In this document: positions 6,857 through 14,510 of the stretch, piece after piece | Position numbering within the stretch: position 1 is the stretch's first letter | How the letters are laid out: each line of letters starts with the position of its first letter | Assembly: GCA_028703545.1 (NCBI GenBank) | Contig: JAQVMR010000009.1 | Location: 1-25,151, forward strand | Source: Patescibacteria group bacterium | Lineage (GTDB): Bacteria; Patescibacteriota; Patescibacteriia; UBA1558; S5-K13 | Reading direction: 5' to 3' | DNA: 25,151 nucleotides | Position numbers and translations under genes: made by a program | The notes under the pieces: generated by a model | Databases searched by the model: none | What the model was told of the DNA's origin: nothing | What the model saw: only the letters and a program-made list of their open reading frames with translations

Positions 6857-6921
6857 TTTATCCTCCCGCGAATATATTTATTTCTTGAAAAAACCTTATC
6901 ATTTAGGGATTTTTTTGTCAA
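6857..6921 (-). promoter_or_regulatory. Island leader copy C (full promoter plus strong SD)
   Basis: TTGACA (6916-6921), 17 bases, TGA-TAAGGT (6893-6898), then a leader ending GGGAGGATAAA before the ATG. The distance from -10 to start codon is the same in all three copies. The -35 is consensus, so with the TGn extension this should be a strong promoter unless repressed. Confidence 0.82.
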
Positions 6922-6926
6922 TTTTT

Positions 6927-6955
6927 AACCTCGAAGGTTGGCAACCTCGCAGGTT
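6927..6955. repeat. Tandem pair of 13-bp palindromes between divergent promoters
   Basis: AACCTCGAAGGTT (6927-6939) and AACCTCGCAGGTT (6943-6955) are repeated with a 16-bp period. Each is an inverted repeat (AACCT/AGGTT). They lie between the gene-C promoter and the gyrA promoter; the last two bases overlap the gyrA -35. They could be an operator pair or a small extragenic repeat. Confidence 0.65.
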
Positions 6956-6982
6956 GATTTTTAGCTTATTTTTTGATAAAAT
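6954..6982 (+). promoter_or_regulatory. Promoter of gyrA
   Basis: TTGATT (6954-6959), 17 bases, TAAAAT (6977-6982) preceded by TGA as an extended -10. It lies 47 bases upstream of the gyrA start. Confidence 0.6.
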
Positions 6983-7029
6983 AATAGTGACAAAAAGTCG
7001 TTTTTTATTTATTTTAAGGGATTAATATT

Positions 7030-9795
7030 ATGGCCTGGACAATAAAAAAAATAACAAAAAAAGCAGTAAAAAAACAAGTAAAACCTATTAAAAAGGTTAG
7101 TTCTAAAATTGCTATAAATAAATCTTCAAAATCAACTAAATCTGTAAAAAAGATTGTAAAACCAAAATTGAAAAAGAAAGAAAAATTGATTCAAGAAGAA
7201 ATTAAAGAATTAGTAGAAAAAAAAGAAAAAATTTTAAAAGAAGAAGACAGAGAAGAAACTTTTCAAGAGGAAGAGAGAATTGTTAAAAAAGATAAAAAAA
7301 TTATTTCAGAAAATACAAATATTAATTTTGTGAATGGAAATAAGCCTGAAATAATAAGAACACCTGACGAAAAAAATGTTATAGATCAACCACTCGTTGA
7401 AGAAATGAAAACCTCATATCTTGATTATGCAATGAGCGTTATAGTTGCTCGTGCGCTTCCTGATGTTAGAGATGGCATGAAACCAGTTCATAGAAGAATT
7501 CTTTATGCAATGTGGAAGTTGGGTCTTAAATCAAGCGCAAAATTTAGAAAATCAGCAACAGTTGTCGGAGAAGTTTTGGGTAAATATCACCCACATGGTG
7601 ATAGTGCAGTATATGATTCCATGGTAAGAATGGCACAGGACTTTTCAATGAGATATCCACTTGTAAATGGTCAGGGAAATTTTGGATCTATGGATGGTGA
7701 TAATGCTGCTGCTATGCGTTATACTGAAGCAAAATTGCAGAAACTTGCAGAAGAAATGCTTTTTGATATAGAAAAAGAAACAGTGAATTTCATGCCAAAT
7801 TACGATGGTTCACATAAGGAGCCAATAGTTCTCCCAGCAAAACTTCCCAACCTATTACTCAATGGTTCAATGGGAATAGCAGTTGGTATGGCAACGAGTA
7901 TACCACCACACAATTTAGGAGAGCTTATTGATGCAATATGTTGTTTAATTGATAATCCAGAATGTGACACTGATGGACTTATGGAATTTATAAAGGGACC
8001 AGATTTTCCAACAGGTGGAATTGCATATGATATAAAAGAAATGAAATCCGCATATTCAACTGGAAAAGGTGGAGTTGTAGTTCGTGCCAAAGCAGACATA
8101 GTTGAAGGCAAGAAAGGATTTAAAATTATAGTAACTGAAATTCCATATCAGGTAAATAAGTCAACGCTTGTAGAAAAAATTGCTGATTTAGTAAAAGAGA
8201 AAAAAATTCAGGGAATTACAGATTTGCGTGATGAATCAAATAAAGAAGGAGTTAGAATTGTAATATCTTTAAGAGATGATTCATATCCCAAAAAAGTTTT
8301 AAATAATTTATATAAACACACCCAGCTTCAGGAAAAGTTTCACTATAATATGGTGGCTCTTGTAAATGGAATTCAGCCAAAACTTTTGTCTCTAAAAACA
8401 ATTTTATCGGAATTTATTAAACATAGACAAGAAGTTATAACCAGAAGGGTTACTTTTGATTTAAATAAAGCAAAAGACAGAGCACATATTTTAGAGGGGC
8501 TTGTTATGGCGCTTGAACACATTGATGCAATTATCAAAACAATCAAGCAATCAAAAGACAAAGATGTTGCAAAATTAAATTTGATAAAACAATTTAAATT
8601 ATCAGAACGTCAGGCAATAGCAATACTCGAAATGAGATTGCAACAATTAGCAAATTTAGAAAGATTAAGGGTTGAAGAAGAACTAAAAGAGAAGAAAAAG
8701 ATTATAAAAGAATTAACAGATATTTTAAACGATCCTAAAAGAGTTTTGAAAATTATTAAAGATGAATTGATAGAGCTTAAAGATAAGTATGGAGACGAGA
8801 GAAGAACAAAGATTGTCAAATCAAAGATTGACGAAATTTCCACTGAAGATTTGATCGCAAAAGAAGACGTTGTGGTACTTATGACTCAAGATGGCTATAT
8901 TAAGAGAATGGCTCCAGATAATTTTCATTTACAGAATAGAGGTGGAAAGGGAGTTATAGGATCAACCACAAAAGAGGAAGATATTATTGATAAATTATTT
9001 TCATGTACAACTCATTCAGATTTGTTGTTTTTTACAAATAGAGGACGAGTATTTCAGCTTAAAGCGTATGAAGTTCCCGTTGCAAGTCGTCAGGCAAAAG
9101 GACAAAATATTGTGAATTTTTTACAGCTTGCACCGGAGGAAAAAGTAAATGCTATTTTACCAAACGATCAGTCAACTAAGAAGTTTTTGATATTTGTTAC
9201 AAAAAATGGACTTATTAAAAAAACAGAACTTGAAAAATATTCTAGTGTAAGAAGATCTGGACTTATTTCAATTAAATTAAAAAATGGAGATGCTCTATGC
9301 TGGGTAAAACCAACAACAGGATCTGATAATATAATTTTAGCTACAAAACTTGGTCAATCAATAAGAATGAGTGAAAAAGATGCTCGTCCAATGGGTAGGT
9401 CTGCCGCCGGAGTTCGTGGAATTCGTCTTAAGGTAAAAGATGAAGTTGTTGGAATGGATGTAATTGATAATGGCGAAACAAAGGGACATAAACTTGTTAT
9501 AGTTATGAAAAATGGTTTTGGTAAGAAAACTCCACTCAAAGAATACAAGGTTCAGGGACGTGGTGGTTCGGGAATAAAAACTGCAAAGATAACCGATAAA
9601 ACCGGATTAATTGTTTCAACATTTGTGGAAGACGAAACCAATAAAGATAAAGATATAATTATAATTTCAGAAAGTGCTCAGGTTATTAGGCTTGCTCTTA
9701 ATACTGTTCCAACTGTTGGAAGAGATACTCAAGGAGTAAAGTTAATGAGATTTAAACTTGATGATGATAAAGTAGCATCAGTAACAACGATTTAA
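7030..9795 (+). CDS. gyrA: DNA gyrase subunit A with long basic N-terminal extension
   Basis: This is the breakage-reunion subunit of gyrase, which introduces negative supercoils with GyrB. Of 921 residues, about the first 105 are a Lys/Glu-rich low-complexity extension. The conserved start of the enzyme is the segment around SYLDYAMSVIVARALPD (about 132-148). The catalytic tyrosine is Tyr231 in AMRYTEAKL, equivalent to Tyr122 of E. coli, so the extension is about 109 residues. The winged-helix (KPVHRRILYAM), tower and coiled-coil regions and a six-bladed C-terminal domain follow. The GyrA-box at 635-641 reads QNRGGKG, one residue off the QRRGGKG type; its presence supports GyrA rather than ParC. 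gyrB is not in the window. Confidence 0.93.
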   Translation: MAWTIKKITKKAVKKQVKPIKKVSSKIAINKSSKSTKSVKKIVKPKLKKKEKLIQEEIKELVEKKEKILKEEDREETFQEEERIVKKDKKIISENTNINFVNGNKPEIIRTPDEKNVIDQPLVEEMKTSYLDYAMSVIVARALPDVRDGMKPVHRRILYAMWKLGLKSSAKFRKSATVVGEVLGKYHPHGDSAVYDSMVRMAQDFSMRYPLVNGQGNFGSMDGDNAAAMRYTEAKLQKLAEEMLFDIEKETVNFMPNYDGSHKEPIVLPAKLPNLLLNGSMGIAVGMATSIPPHNLGELIDAICCLIDNPECDTDGLMEFIKGPDFPTGGIAYDIKEMKSAYSTGKGGVVVRAKADIVEGKKGFKIIVTEIPYQVNKSTLVEKIADLVKEKKIQGITDLRDESNKEGVRIVISLRDDSYPKKVLNNLYKHTQLQEKFHYNMVALVNGIQPKLLSLKTILSEFIKHRQEVITRRVTFDLNKAKDRAHILEGLVMALEHIDAIIKTIKQSKDKDVAKLNLIKQFKLSERQAIAILEMRLQQLANLERLRVEEELKEKKKIIKELTDILNDPKRVLKIIKDELIELKDKYGDERRTKIVKSKIDEISTEDLIAKEDVVVLMTQDGYIKRMAPDNFHLQNRGGKGVIGSTTKEEDIIDKLFSCTTHSDLLFFTNRGRVFQLKAYEVPVASRQAKGQNIVNFLQLAPEEKVNAILPNDQSTKKFLIFVTKNGLIKKTELEKYSSVRRSGLISIKLKNGDALCWVKPTTGSDNIILATKLGQSIRMSEKDARPMGRSAAGVRGIRLKVKDEVVGMDVIDNGETKGHKLVIVMKNGFGKKTPLKEYKVQGRGGSGIKTAKITDKTGLIVSTFVEDETNKDKDIIIISESAQVIRLALNTVPTVGRDTQGVKLMRFKLDDDKVASVTTI

Positions 9796-9812
9796 AATTA
9801 ACTTATAAATAT

Positions 9813-10781
9813 ATGATGACCGTAAAACAGATATATGCATTAGCTGTTTCTCTTGGAATCAAAAATGATTTAAGAGGAATTAATGTTGTTAATAAAAAAT
9901 TAAAAACAGCAAAAGAAAAATTTGATGAATTGAAAATGGATGAAAAAGATAATTTTGACATTGAGTCAATTAAGAATCCATACGCAGATACAAGAGTTTT
10001 GACAAATGGATTAGACAAGAAAGTAAAAAGAGTAATGGTCGGAATTGATATCGATACATCAGAAATTCTTCTTGCAAATGAATTAAGTAAGAAAAGTTCA
10101 ATTGATTTGGTAATTTCTCATCATCCTATTGGTGTTGGACTCGCGGGTCTTGGAGAGGTGATGGATTTACAAATTGAATTATTACACAAATATGGAGTTC
10201 CAATTAATATTGCGGAAGATATTACAAAGTTTAGAATGAGCGAAGTAAGTAGAGGGATAAATGCATCGAATCATAATAAAGTAGTAGATAGTGCAAAATT
10301 GTTAGGATTTGAACTTATGTGTACACATACAATAGCAGATAATATGGTTGCAAAATTTTTATTTGATCTGATAGAGAAAAATAAGAAAAATTTAGAAAGA
10401 GTGAAGGATTTGATGAAAATTTTAAAAGAAATTCCTGAATATAAAGAGGCAAGTAAAATAAAAGTAGGACCAAAACTTTTTGTAGGAAATGAAGATAGAT
10501 ATTTAGGAAAAATTGCAGTAACGGAAATTACAGGTGGAACTAGCGGTTCAAAAGATTCTTATGAGAAAATTGCGAATGCAGGAATTGGAACAGTTTTAGG
10601 AATGCACATCAGCGAAGAACACAGAAAATATGCAGAGCGTGCGCATTTAAATGTAATAATTGCAGGACATATGTCGTCTGATTCAATCGGTATGAATTTA
10701 TTTTGTGATGAATTAGAGAAAAGGGGAATAGAAATAATCCCATGTTCTGGATTTATAAGATATTCAAGAAATAAAAAATAA
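9813..10781 (+). CDS. Nif3-like (DUF34) metal-binding protein
   Basis: This 322-residue protein belongs to the widespread NIF3/YbgI family. These are dinuclear-metal proteins often named GTP cyclohydrolase I type 2-like, though their cellular role is not established. Evidence: the N-terminal block VGIDIDTSEI followed by the metal-site motif VISHHPIG (about 106-113), the middle CTHTIADNMV (about 170-179), and the C-terminal IAGHMSSDSIG and FCDELEKRGIEIIP. An extra region of about 70 residues precedes the core domain, longer than in short family members. It starts 17 bases after gyrA, without a Shine-Dalgarno sequence, so it is probably in the gyrA transcript. It ends at a bidirectional terminator. 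Confidence 0.8.
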   Translation: MMTVKQIYALAVSLGIKNDLRGINVVNKKLKTAKEKFDELKMDEKDNFDIESIKNPYADTRVLTNGLDKKVKRVMVGIDIDTSEILLANELSKKSSIDLVISHHPIGVGLAGLGEVMDLQIELLHKYGVPINIAEDITKFRMSEVSRGINASNHNKVVDSAKLLGFELMCTHTIADNMVAKFLFDLIEKNKKNLERVKDLMKILKEIPEYKEASKIKVGPKLFVGNEDRYLGKIAVTEITGGTSGSKDSYEKIANAGIGTVLGMHISEEHRKYAERAHLNVIIAGHMSSDSIGMNLFCDELEKRGIEIIPCSGFIRYSRNKK

Positions 10782-10794
10782 ATTTTTTAAAAAT

Positions 10795-10827
10795 AAAAAG
10801 AGACAGGTTTTTAAATAGTCTCTTTTT
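10795..10827. terminator. Bidirectional terminator, Nif3-like gene / gene D
   Basis: AAAAAGAGAC (10795-10804) pairs with GTCTCTTTTT (10818-10827). The A-run and T-run make it usable from both sides; it lies between two convergent genes. Confidence 0.85.
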
Positions 10828-10833
10828 AAATTC

Positions 10834-11442
10834 TTAACACACTATACTAATCAGGTCATTGGTCGTTTTATTCCAATAATCACTTAATTCTAAATGTAAT
10901 CCAATTTTTAAAAGAATACCATGAAAAATAGCAGTTGATAAACCAAGATCTTCTATTAATTTTTTATCTAAATTTAAATCAAAGCGTGAAATACCTAAAT
11001 TTCTCGATACAACACCAACAATAAGATTGCTAATAGAATCAATATCAAATTCCCATTCCGACTCTTCAGGTGGATCAAAACATAATTGATCCTCTAAACA
11101 TTGATTAATATATTCATCGGAAGCACAATAAAGCATTTGAGAAATTATATCTTCTATGGTTTTAAGTTTTTCAATATCATCATCTTCATCTGGAATATAA
11201 GGTATTTCAAATTTATCTTCGATAATCTCCAAGATAGTTCTAATTTTTGATATATTGATGTTATGTTTTTCACAGTTTGATATTTCAATCATTTGATCCT
11301 CTGATTTATCGATTATATCGAATATTGTGAGCTGAATTCCGGCTTGATTATCATTTGTTGGTTTATGCTCATCAATCATGTCTAATATAATCAAGAACAC
11401 CTCTTGTTCAATTTGTTCATGGCTCATGCTTTGGATATTCAT
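10834..11442 (-). CDS. Acidic protein with two degenerate acyl-carrier-like segments
   Basis: This 202-residue, acidic, soluble protein has no known family name that I can assign. Two stretches resemble halves of acyl carrier proteins. Residues 66-103 (ILEIIEDKFEIPYIPDED followed by KLKTIEDIISQM) read like the ACP C-terminal half. Residues 138-201 (VSRNLGISRFDLNLD, then KLIEDLGLS, then a helix and TTNDLISIV) read like a nearly full ACP. The Asp-Ser-Leu site that carries phosphopantetheine is not preserved: the second segment has DLGLST, one residue short, so a functional prosthetic-group site is doubtful. It has a clear SD (GGAGGAAAA before ATG 11442), unlike most core genes but like the island genes at 5.5-6.9 kb. 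Confidence 0.6.
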   Translation of the reverse strand: MNIQSMSHEQIEQEVFLIILDMIDEHKPTNDNQAGIQLTIFDIIDKSEDQMIEISNCEKHNINISKIRTILEIIEDKFEIPYIPDEDDDIEKLKTIEDIISQMLYCASDEYINQCLEDQLCFDPPEESEWEFDIDSISNLIVGVVSRNLGISRFDLNLDKKLIEDLGLSTAIFHGILLKIGLHLELSDYWNKTTNDLISIVC

Positions 11443-11467
11443 TTTTCCTCCAAATATTCTTTTTGTT

Positions 11468-11495
11468 ATCCTACGCTTTTTATTTTATAAGTCAA
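11468..11495 (-). promoter_or_regulatory. Putative promoter of gene D
   Basis: On the minus strand TTGACT (11490-11495) and TAGGAT (11468-11473) are 16 bases apart, 25 bases upstream of the start codon. The -10 is imperfect. The arrangement resembles the island promoters but the sequence is not a copy of them. Confidence 0.5.
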
Positions 11496-11536
11496 GCAAA
11501 TTCCATGAAATATATTCATTTTAGGGAAAATTAGAC

Positions 11537-11564
11537 AACCTCGCAGGTGCCCAAACTCGCAGGT
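11537..11564. repeat. Second paired CTCGCAGGT repeat, upstream of gene D and ruvB
   Basis: AACCTCGCAGGT (11537-11548) and AAACTCGCAGGT (11553-11564) repeat with the same 16-bp period as the pair at 6927-6955, and again lie in the space between a minus-strand accessory gene and a plus-strand core gene. Confidence 0.55.
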
Positions 11565-11568
11565 CGGA

Positions 11569-11597
11569 TTTACTTTATAATTATGATACAATATAAT
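11569..11597 (+). promoter_or_regulatory. Promoter of ruvB
   Basis: TTTACT (11569-11574), 17 bases, TATAAT (11592-11597). The -10 is perfect and lies 32 bases before the ruvB ATG; no Shine-Dalgarno sequence is present. Confidence 0.6.
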
Positions 11598-11629
11598 TAG
11601 TTTATAATTATTATTATTGTAATTTACTT

Positions 11630-12655
11630 ATGATACAAGAAGATAATCAAGTACTTGATTCACATCAAAAAGAGACAGAAAAATCTTTTGAGTTTTCGCT
11701 TCGTCCAAAAACATTTACAGAATACATTGGCCAGGAAAATGTTAAGAAAAATATAGGCATTTCTATAAAAGCAGCAAAGCAAAGAAATGAAGCAATGGAG
11801 CATGTTTTGCTTTATGGTCCACCTGGGCTTGGCAAAACAACACTGGCTTATATTATTGCAGGTGAGATGAATTCAAATATAAAAATAACTTCTGGTCCGG
11901 CAATAGAAAAAGTCGGAGACCTAGCAGCAATTCTTACAAATTTAGAAGATGGCGATGTTTTATTTATTGATGAGGTGCATAGACTCAATAAAATTATTGA
12001 AGAAGTGCTTTATCCAGCAATGGAGGATTATGCACTTGATATAATTGTGGGAAAAGGACCTAGCGCAAGAACACTTCGTATTGATTTGCCAAAATTTACC
12101 CTCATTGGCGCAACAACAAGATATGATTTACTTTCGTCTCCATTTAGAGATAGATTTGGATTAGTTTTTAGATTAGATTATTATGATAAATCAGAAATTT
12201 CAAAAATTATAAAAAATAATTCTAAAAAATTATCAGTTGAAATAGATAATGATGGGTGCGATATAATTTCTGAGCGCTCTCGTCTAACTCCAAGAATTGC
12301 AAATAGATTATTAAAAAGAGTTCGTGATTATGTTCAGGTTCATGGAAATGGAAAAATTGATAATAAATCTGCGCTTAAGGCACTGGAAATAATGGATGTT
12401 GATAGTCATGGATTGGATTATATTGATAGAAGAATACTAGAGACAATAATTGATAAATTTTCTGGTGGGCCAGTTGGAATATCAACTATTTCTGCATCAG
12501 TAGGAGAAGAAATCGGAACAATAGAAGAGGTTTATGAACCATATTTAATGCGCATGGGATTTTTAGCAAGAACATCTCGCGGAAGAGTTGTAACAGAATT
12601 AGGTTATAAACATCTAGGAAGAAATTTTAACGGATCAGCAGATAAATTATTATGA
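11630..12655 (+). CDS. ruvB: Holliday junction branch-migration helicase RuvB
   Basis: This 341-residue AAA+ hexameric motor drives branch migration of Holliday junctions together with RuvA. It has the family start RPKTFTEYIGQ (about 27-37), Walker A GPPGLGKTT (about 63-71), Walker B FIDEVHRL (about 113-120), sensor GATTRYDLLSSPFRDRFG (about 161-178) with the arginine finger, and the C-terminal winged helix (GPVGISTISASVGE and YLMRMGFLARTSRGR). Length is normal and all key residues are present. ruvA and ruvC are not nearby. It overlaps the following CYTH gene by four bases (ATGA), so the two are translationally coupled. Confidence 0.97.
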   Translation: MIQEDNQVLDSHQKETEKSFEFSLRPKTFTEYIGQENVKKNIGISIKAAKQRNEAMEHVLLYGPPGLGKTTLAYIIAGEMNSNIKITSGPAIEKVGDLAAILTNLEDGDVLFIDEVHRLNKIIEEVLYPAMEDYALDIIVGKGPSARTLRIDLPKFTLIGATTRYDLLSSPFRDRFGLVFRLDYYDKSEISKIIKNNSKKLSVEIDNDGCDIISERSRLTPRIANRLLKRVRDYVQVHGNGKIDNKSALKALEIMDVDSHGLDYIDRRILETIIDKFSGGPVGISTISASVGEEIGTIEEVYEPYLMRMGFLARTSRGRVVTELGYKHLGRNFNGSADKLL

Positions 12656-13218
12656 AAAATAATAATAACAAAGAAATAGAAATTTTGGTAAATATATTAG
12701 ATAATAAAAATAATGTTTTAAAAAAATTATCTAAGTTTAAATTTATAAAAAAATATAAAGTAAGGGACGTCTACTTTTTTGATCCAAAAAGAAAAGATTT
12801 AAAACCAGATAAAAATAAACATTTAAACAGGTGTCTAAGATTAAGAAGGAAAAATGAAGACAACTACTTGGCTTATAAAATAGATAGATTTAATGGTAGA
12901 AAATGGTTATATTCCGATGAATATGAAATTAGATGTGATAATTATCAAAATATAATCAGTATATTAAATTTTTTAGGACTAAAAGAATTACTCACAATAA
13001 ATAGTAAGAAATATATTTATACTTATAAAAATTATGAAATAGTTTTTGAAATAGTTGATAAATTAGGAATGTTTTTAGAGGTTGAAGCAATTAGTGTTCC
13101 AAAAAAATCAGACATTAAAAAAATTAAAAGTGCAATAAATGAGTTTATTAAATTTTTAGATATAAAAGTAGGAAAAGAATTAAACGTCGGCAAACCAGAA
13201 CTAATGTTAAATAATTAA
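12652..13218 (+). CDS. CYTH-domain protein (class IV adenylate cyclase / triphosphatase-like)
   Basis: This 188-residue protein shows the CYTH (CyaB-thiamine triphosphatase) tunnel-fold pattern. The acidic motif EIEILV is at residues 8-13, then DVYFFD (about 39-44), a basic pair of motifs CLRLRRK (about 61-67) and LAYKID (about 73-78), DEYEI near 91, and the late acidic strand VFEIVDKLGMFLEVE (about 127-141). These alternating acidic and basic strands bind triphosphate and metal. Family members include CyaB-type adenylyl cyclases and inorganic or thiamine triphosphatases; the sequence does not decide which. The start overlaps the ruvB stop. The middle is rich in Lys and Asn, as expected from the low GC. 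Confidence 0.78.
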   Translation: MKNNNNKEIEILVNILDNKNNVLKKLSKFKFIKKYKVRDVYFFDPKRKDLKPDKNKHLNRCLRLRRKNEDNYLAYKIDRFNGRKWLYSDEYEIRCDNYQNIISILNFLGLKELLTINSKKYIYTYKNYEIVFEIVDKLGMFLEVEAISVPKKSDIKKIKSAINEFIKFLDIKVGKELNVGKPELMLNN

Positions 13219-13230
13219 GTATAAAAAAAT

Positions 13231-13701
13231 ATGATTAACAAAAAAGAACTTTGTAAATTTTTAGTAGAAGCAAAAAAATTTACTTATGCAAGTGGTGACG
13301 CAACAAAAGAAATTAAAGAAGATAATAAATCAAAAACTTTAATTTTTGAAAGTGAAGATTTTAAATATCACGATAATTTTTTTGGTGGAGAACCGTATGG
13401 CGGAAGAGAGGTTGTGTTTTTTAAAGACCAGCCAGTTTACATGATGGTTTATTATGGTTATGTTGATGGGAAAATTGATAATTTTAGTAATATTTATAAG
13501 GTTTTAAGGGGCGCTCTATTATTAATTCCAGAAGAAAATCCATATCGTGGTCCAAAAGAATATATTGATGGAGATTATAAATATTCTAATAATTTTAAAG
13601 GAGAAGTTGATAATTTCTCTGGAGAAGAGACAATTACATTTAAGGGTGAAGAAATTTATAAAGCAAAATATATTGGTGGTTTTGTTGATATAAAAAGATA
13701 A
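13231..13701 (+). CDS. DUF5680-like conserved protein
   Basis: This 156-residue protein resembles DUF5680. It carries the characteristic central stretch NFFGGEPYGGREVVF (about 50-64), with MMVYYGYVD (about 72-80) and a repeat-like pairing of YIDGDYKYSNN and FKGEVDNFSGEETI in the C-terminal third. No catalytic motif is apparent. It lies 12 bases after the CYTH gene in the same operon and is followed 20 bases later by the TIM-barrel-like gene. The biochemical role of DUF5680 is not known to me; the family name itself is assigned from memory of the motif. Confidence 0.65.
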   Translation: MINKKELCKFLVEAKKFTYASGDATKEIKEDNKSKTLIFESEDFKYHDNFFGGEPYGGREVVFFKDQPVYMMVYYGYVDGKIDNFSNIYKVLRGALLLIPEENPYRGPKEYIDGDYKYSNNFKGEVDNFSGEETITFKGEEIYKAKYIGGFVDIKR

Positions 13702-13721
13702 TTTTAAACATTTAATAAATT

Positions 13722-14405
13722 ATGAAAGTTTTAGTTTCTGTAGTTACAACAGATAAAAATTATTTTAAAAAAATTGAGGAATTAAAAAAATTAAAAGTCA
13801 AAGAACTGGCTTTGTTTTTTACTTTATTTGGTAAAAAAAGTGTTAGAAGTAAAATTTATCAAGCATTGATAGAGGCAAAGATAAAAAATGTTCCATTTGT
13901 TCATCTAAGAGATGATATTAAACTTGAAGAAATTGAATATTTAATAAAAAATTTTAAAACAAAACTTTTTAATTCCCACCCTAAATGTGATTATGGTATA
14001 AAAGATAAAAGAGTTTTAAAAAAATATAAAGATGTAATTTATTTAGAAAATACAAATCAATTCCATATGAAAAACGAGATACATGATTATGCAGGAATTT
14101 GTCTTGATGTTGCACATCTTGAAAACGCAAGAAAATTTAATAAAAAATCATACGAAAGGGTTTGTGAAATATTAAAAGATTATAAATGTGGTGTTTGGCA
14201 CGTGAGTGCAATAAGAAAAAAAATTTATAGATGTCCCTATTCAAAAGTTTTGAGATATGATGATCATAAATTTCATTCATTGAGAGAATTTGATTACTTA
14301 AAAAAATATAGAAAACATTTATCAAAATATATTGTTTTTGAAGTGGAAAATAGTATAGAGGATCAATTAAGAGCCAAAAAGTATTTAGAAAAAATATTAA
14401 AATAA
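13722..14405 (+). CDS. TIM-barrel-like protein (xylose isomerase/AP endonuclease-like fold)
   Basis: This 227-residue protein has alternating strands and helices of a (beta/alpha) barrel. Strands end in potential metal ligands: VPFVHLRDD (about 57-65), NSHPKCD (about 85-91), IYLENTN (about 106-112), GICLDVAHLENAR (about 126-138), GVWHVSAI (about 158-165), and a C-terminal IVFEVEN (about 204-210). The Glu, Asp-x-x-His, His and Glu series is what xylose-isomerase-like barrels use to bind divalent metals. I infer the fold from this spacing; substrate and reaction are unknown. It belongs to the ruvB-to-queA plus-strand run, separated from the next gene by about 105 bases. Confidence 0.55.
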   Translation: MKVLVSVVTTDKNYFKKIEELKKLKVKELALFFTLFGKKSVRSKIYQALIEAKIKNVPFVHLRDDIKLEEIEYLIKNFKTKLFNSHPKCDYGIKDKRVLKKYKDVIYLENTNQFHMKNEIHDYAGICLDVAHLENARKFNKKSYERVCEILKDYKCGVWHVSAIRKKIYRCPYSKVLRYDDHKFHSLREFDYLKKYRKHLSKYIVFEVENSIEDQLRAKKYLEKILK

Positions 14406-14510
14406 AAATATTAGTAGGGTTAATAAATTTTTATACTGAATTCCAAGGGTATTATCAATAATGTTTATTTTATTTTTGTGCTTTTATAAATAGTATGTCA
14501 ATATTAAAAA

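Noticed and set aside
6927..6955. CRISPR-like repeat
   Set aside because: Only two short units with a 3-base gap and no spacers; it is a phased palindrome pair, not an array.
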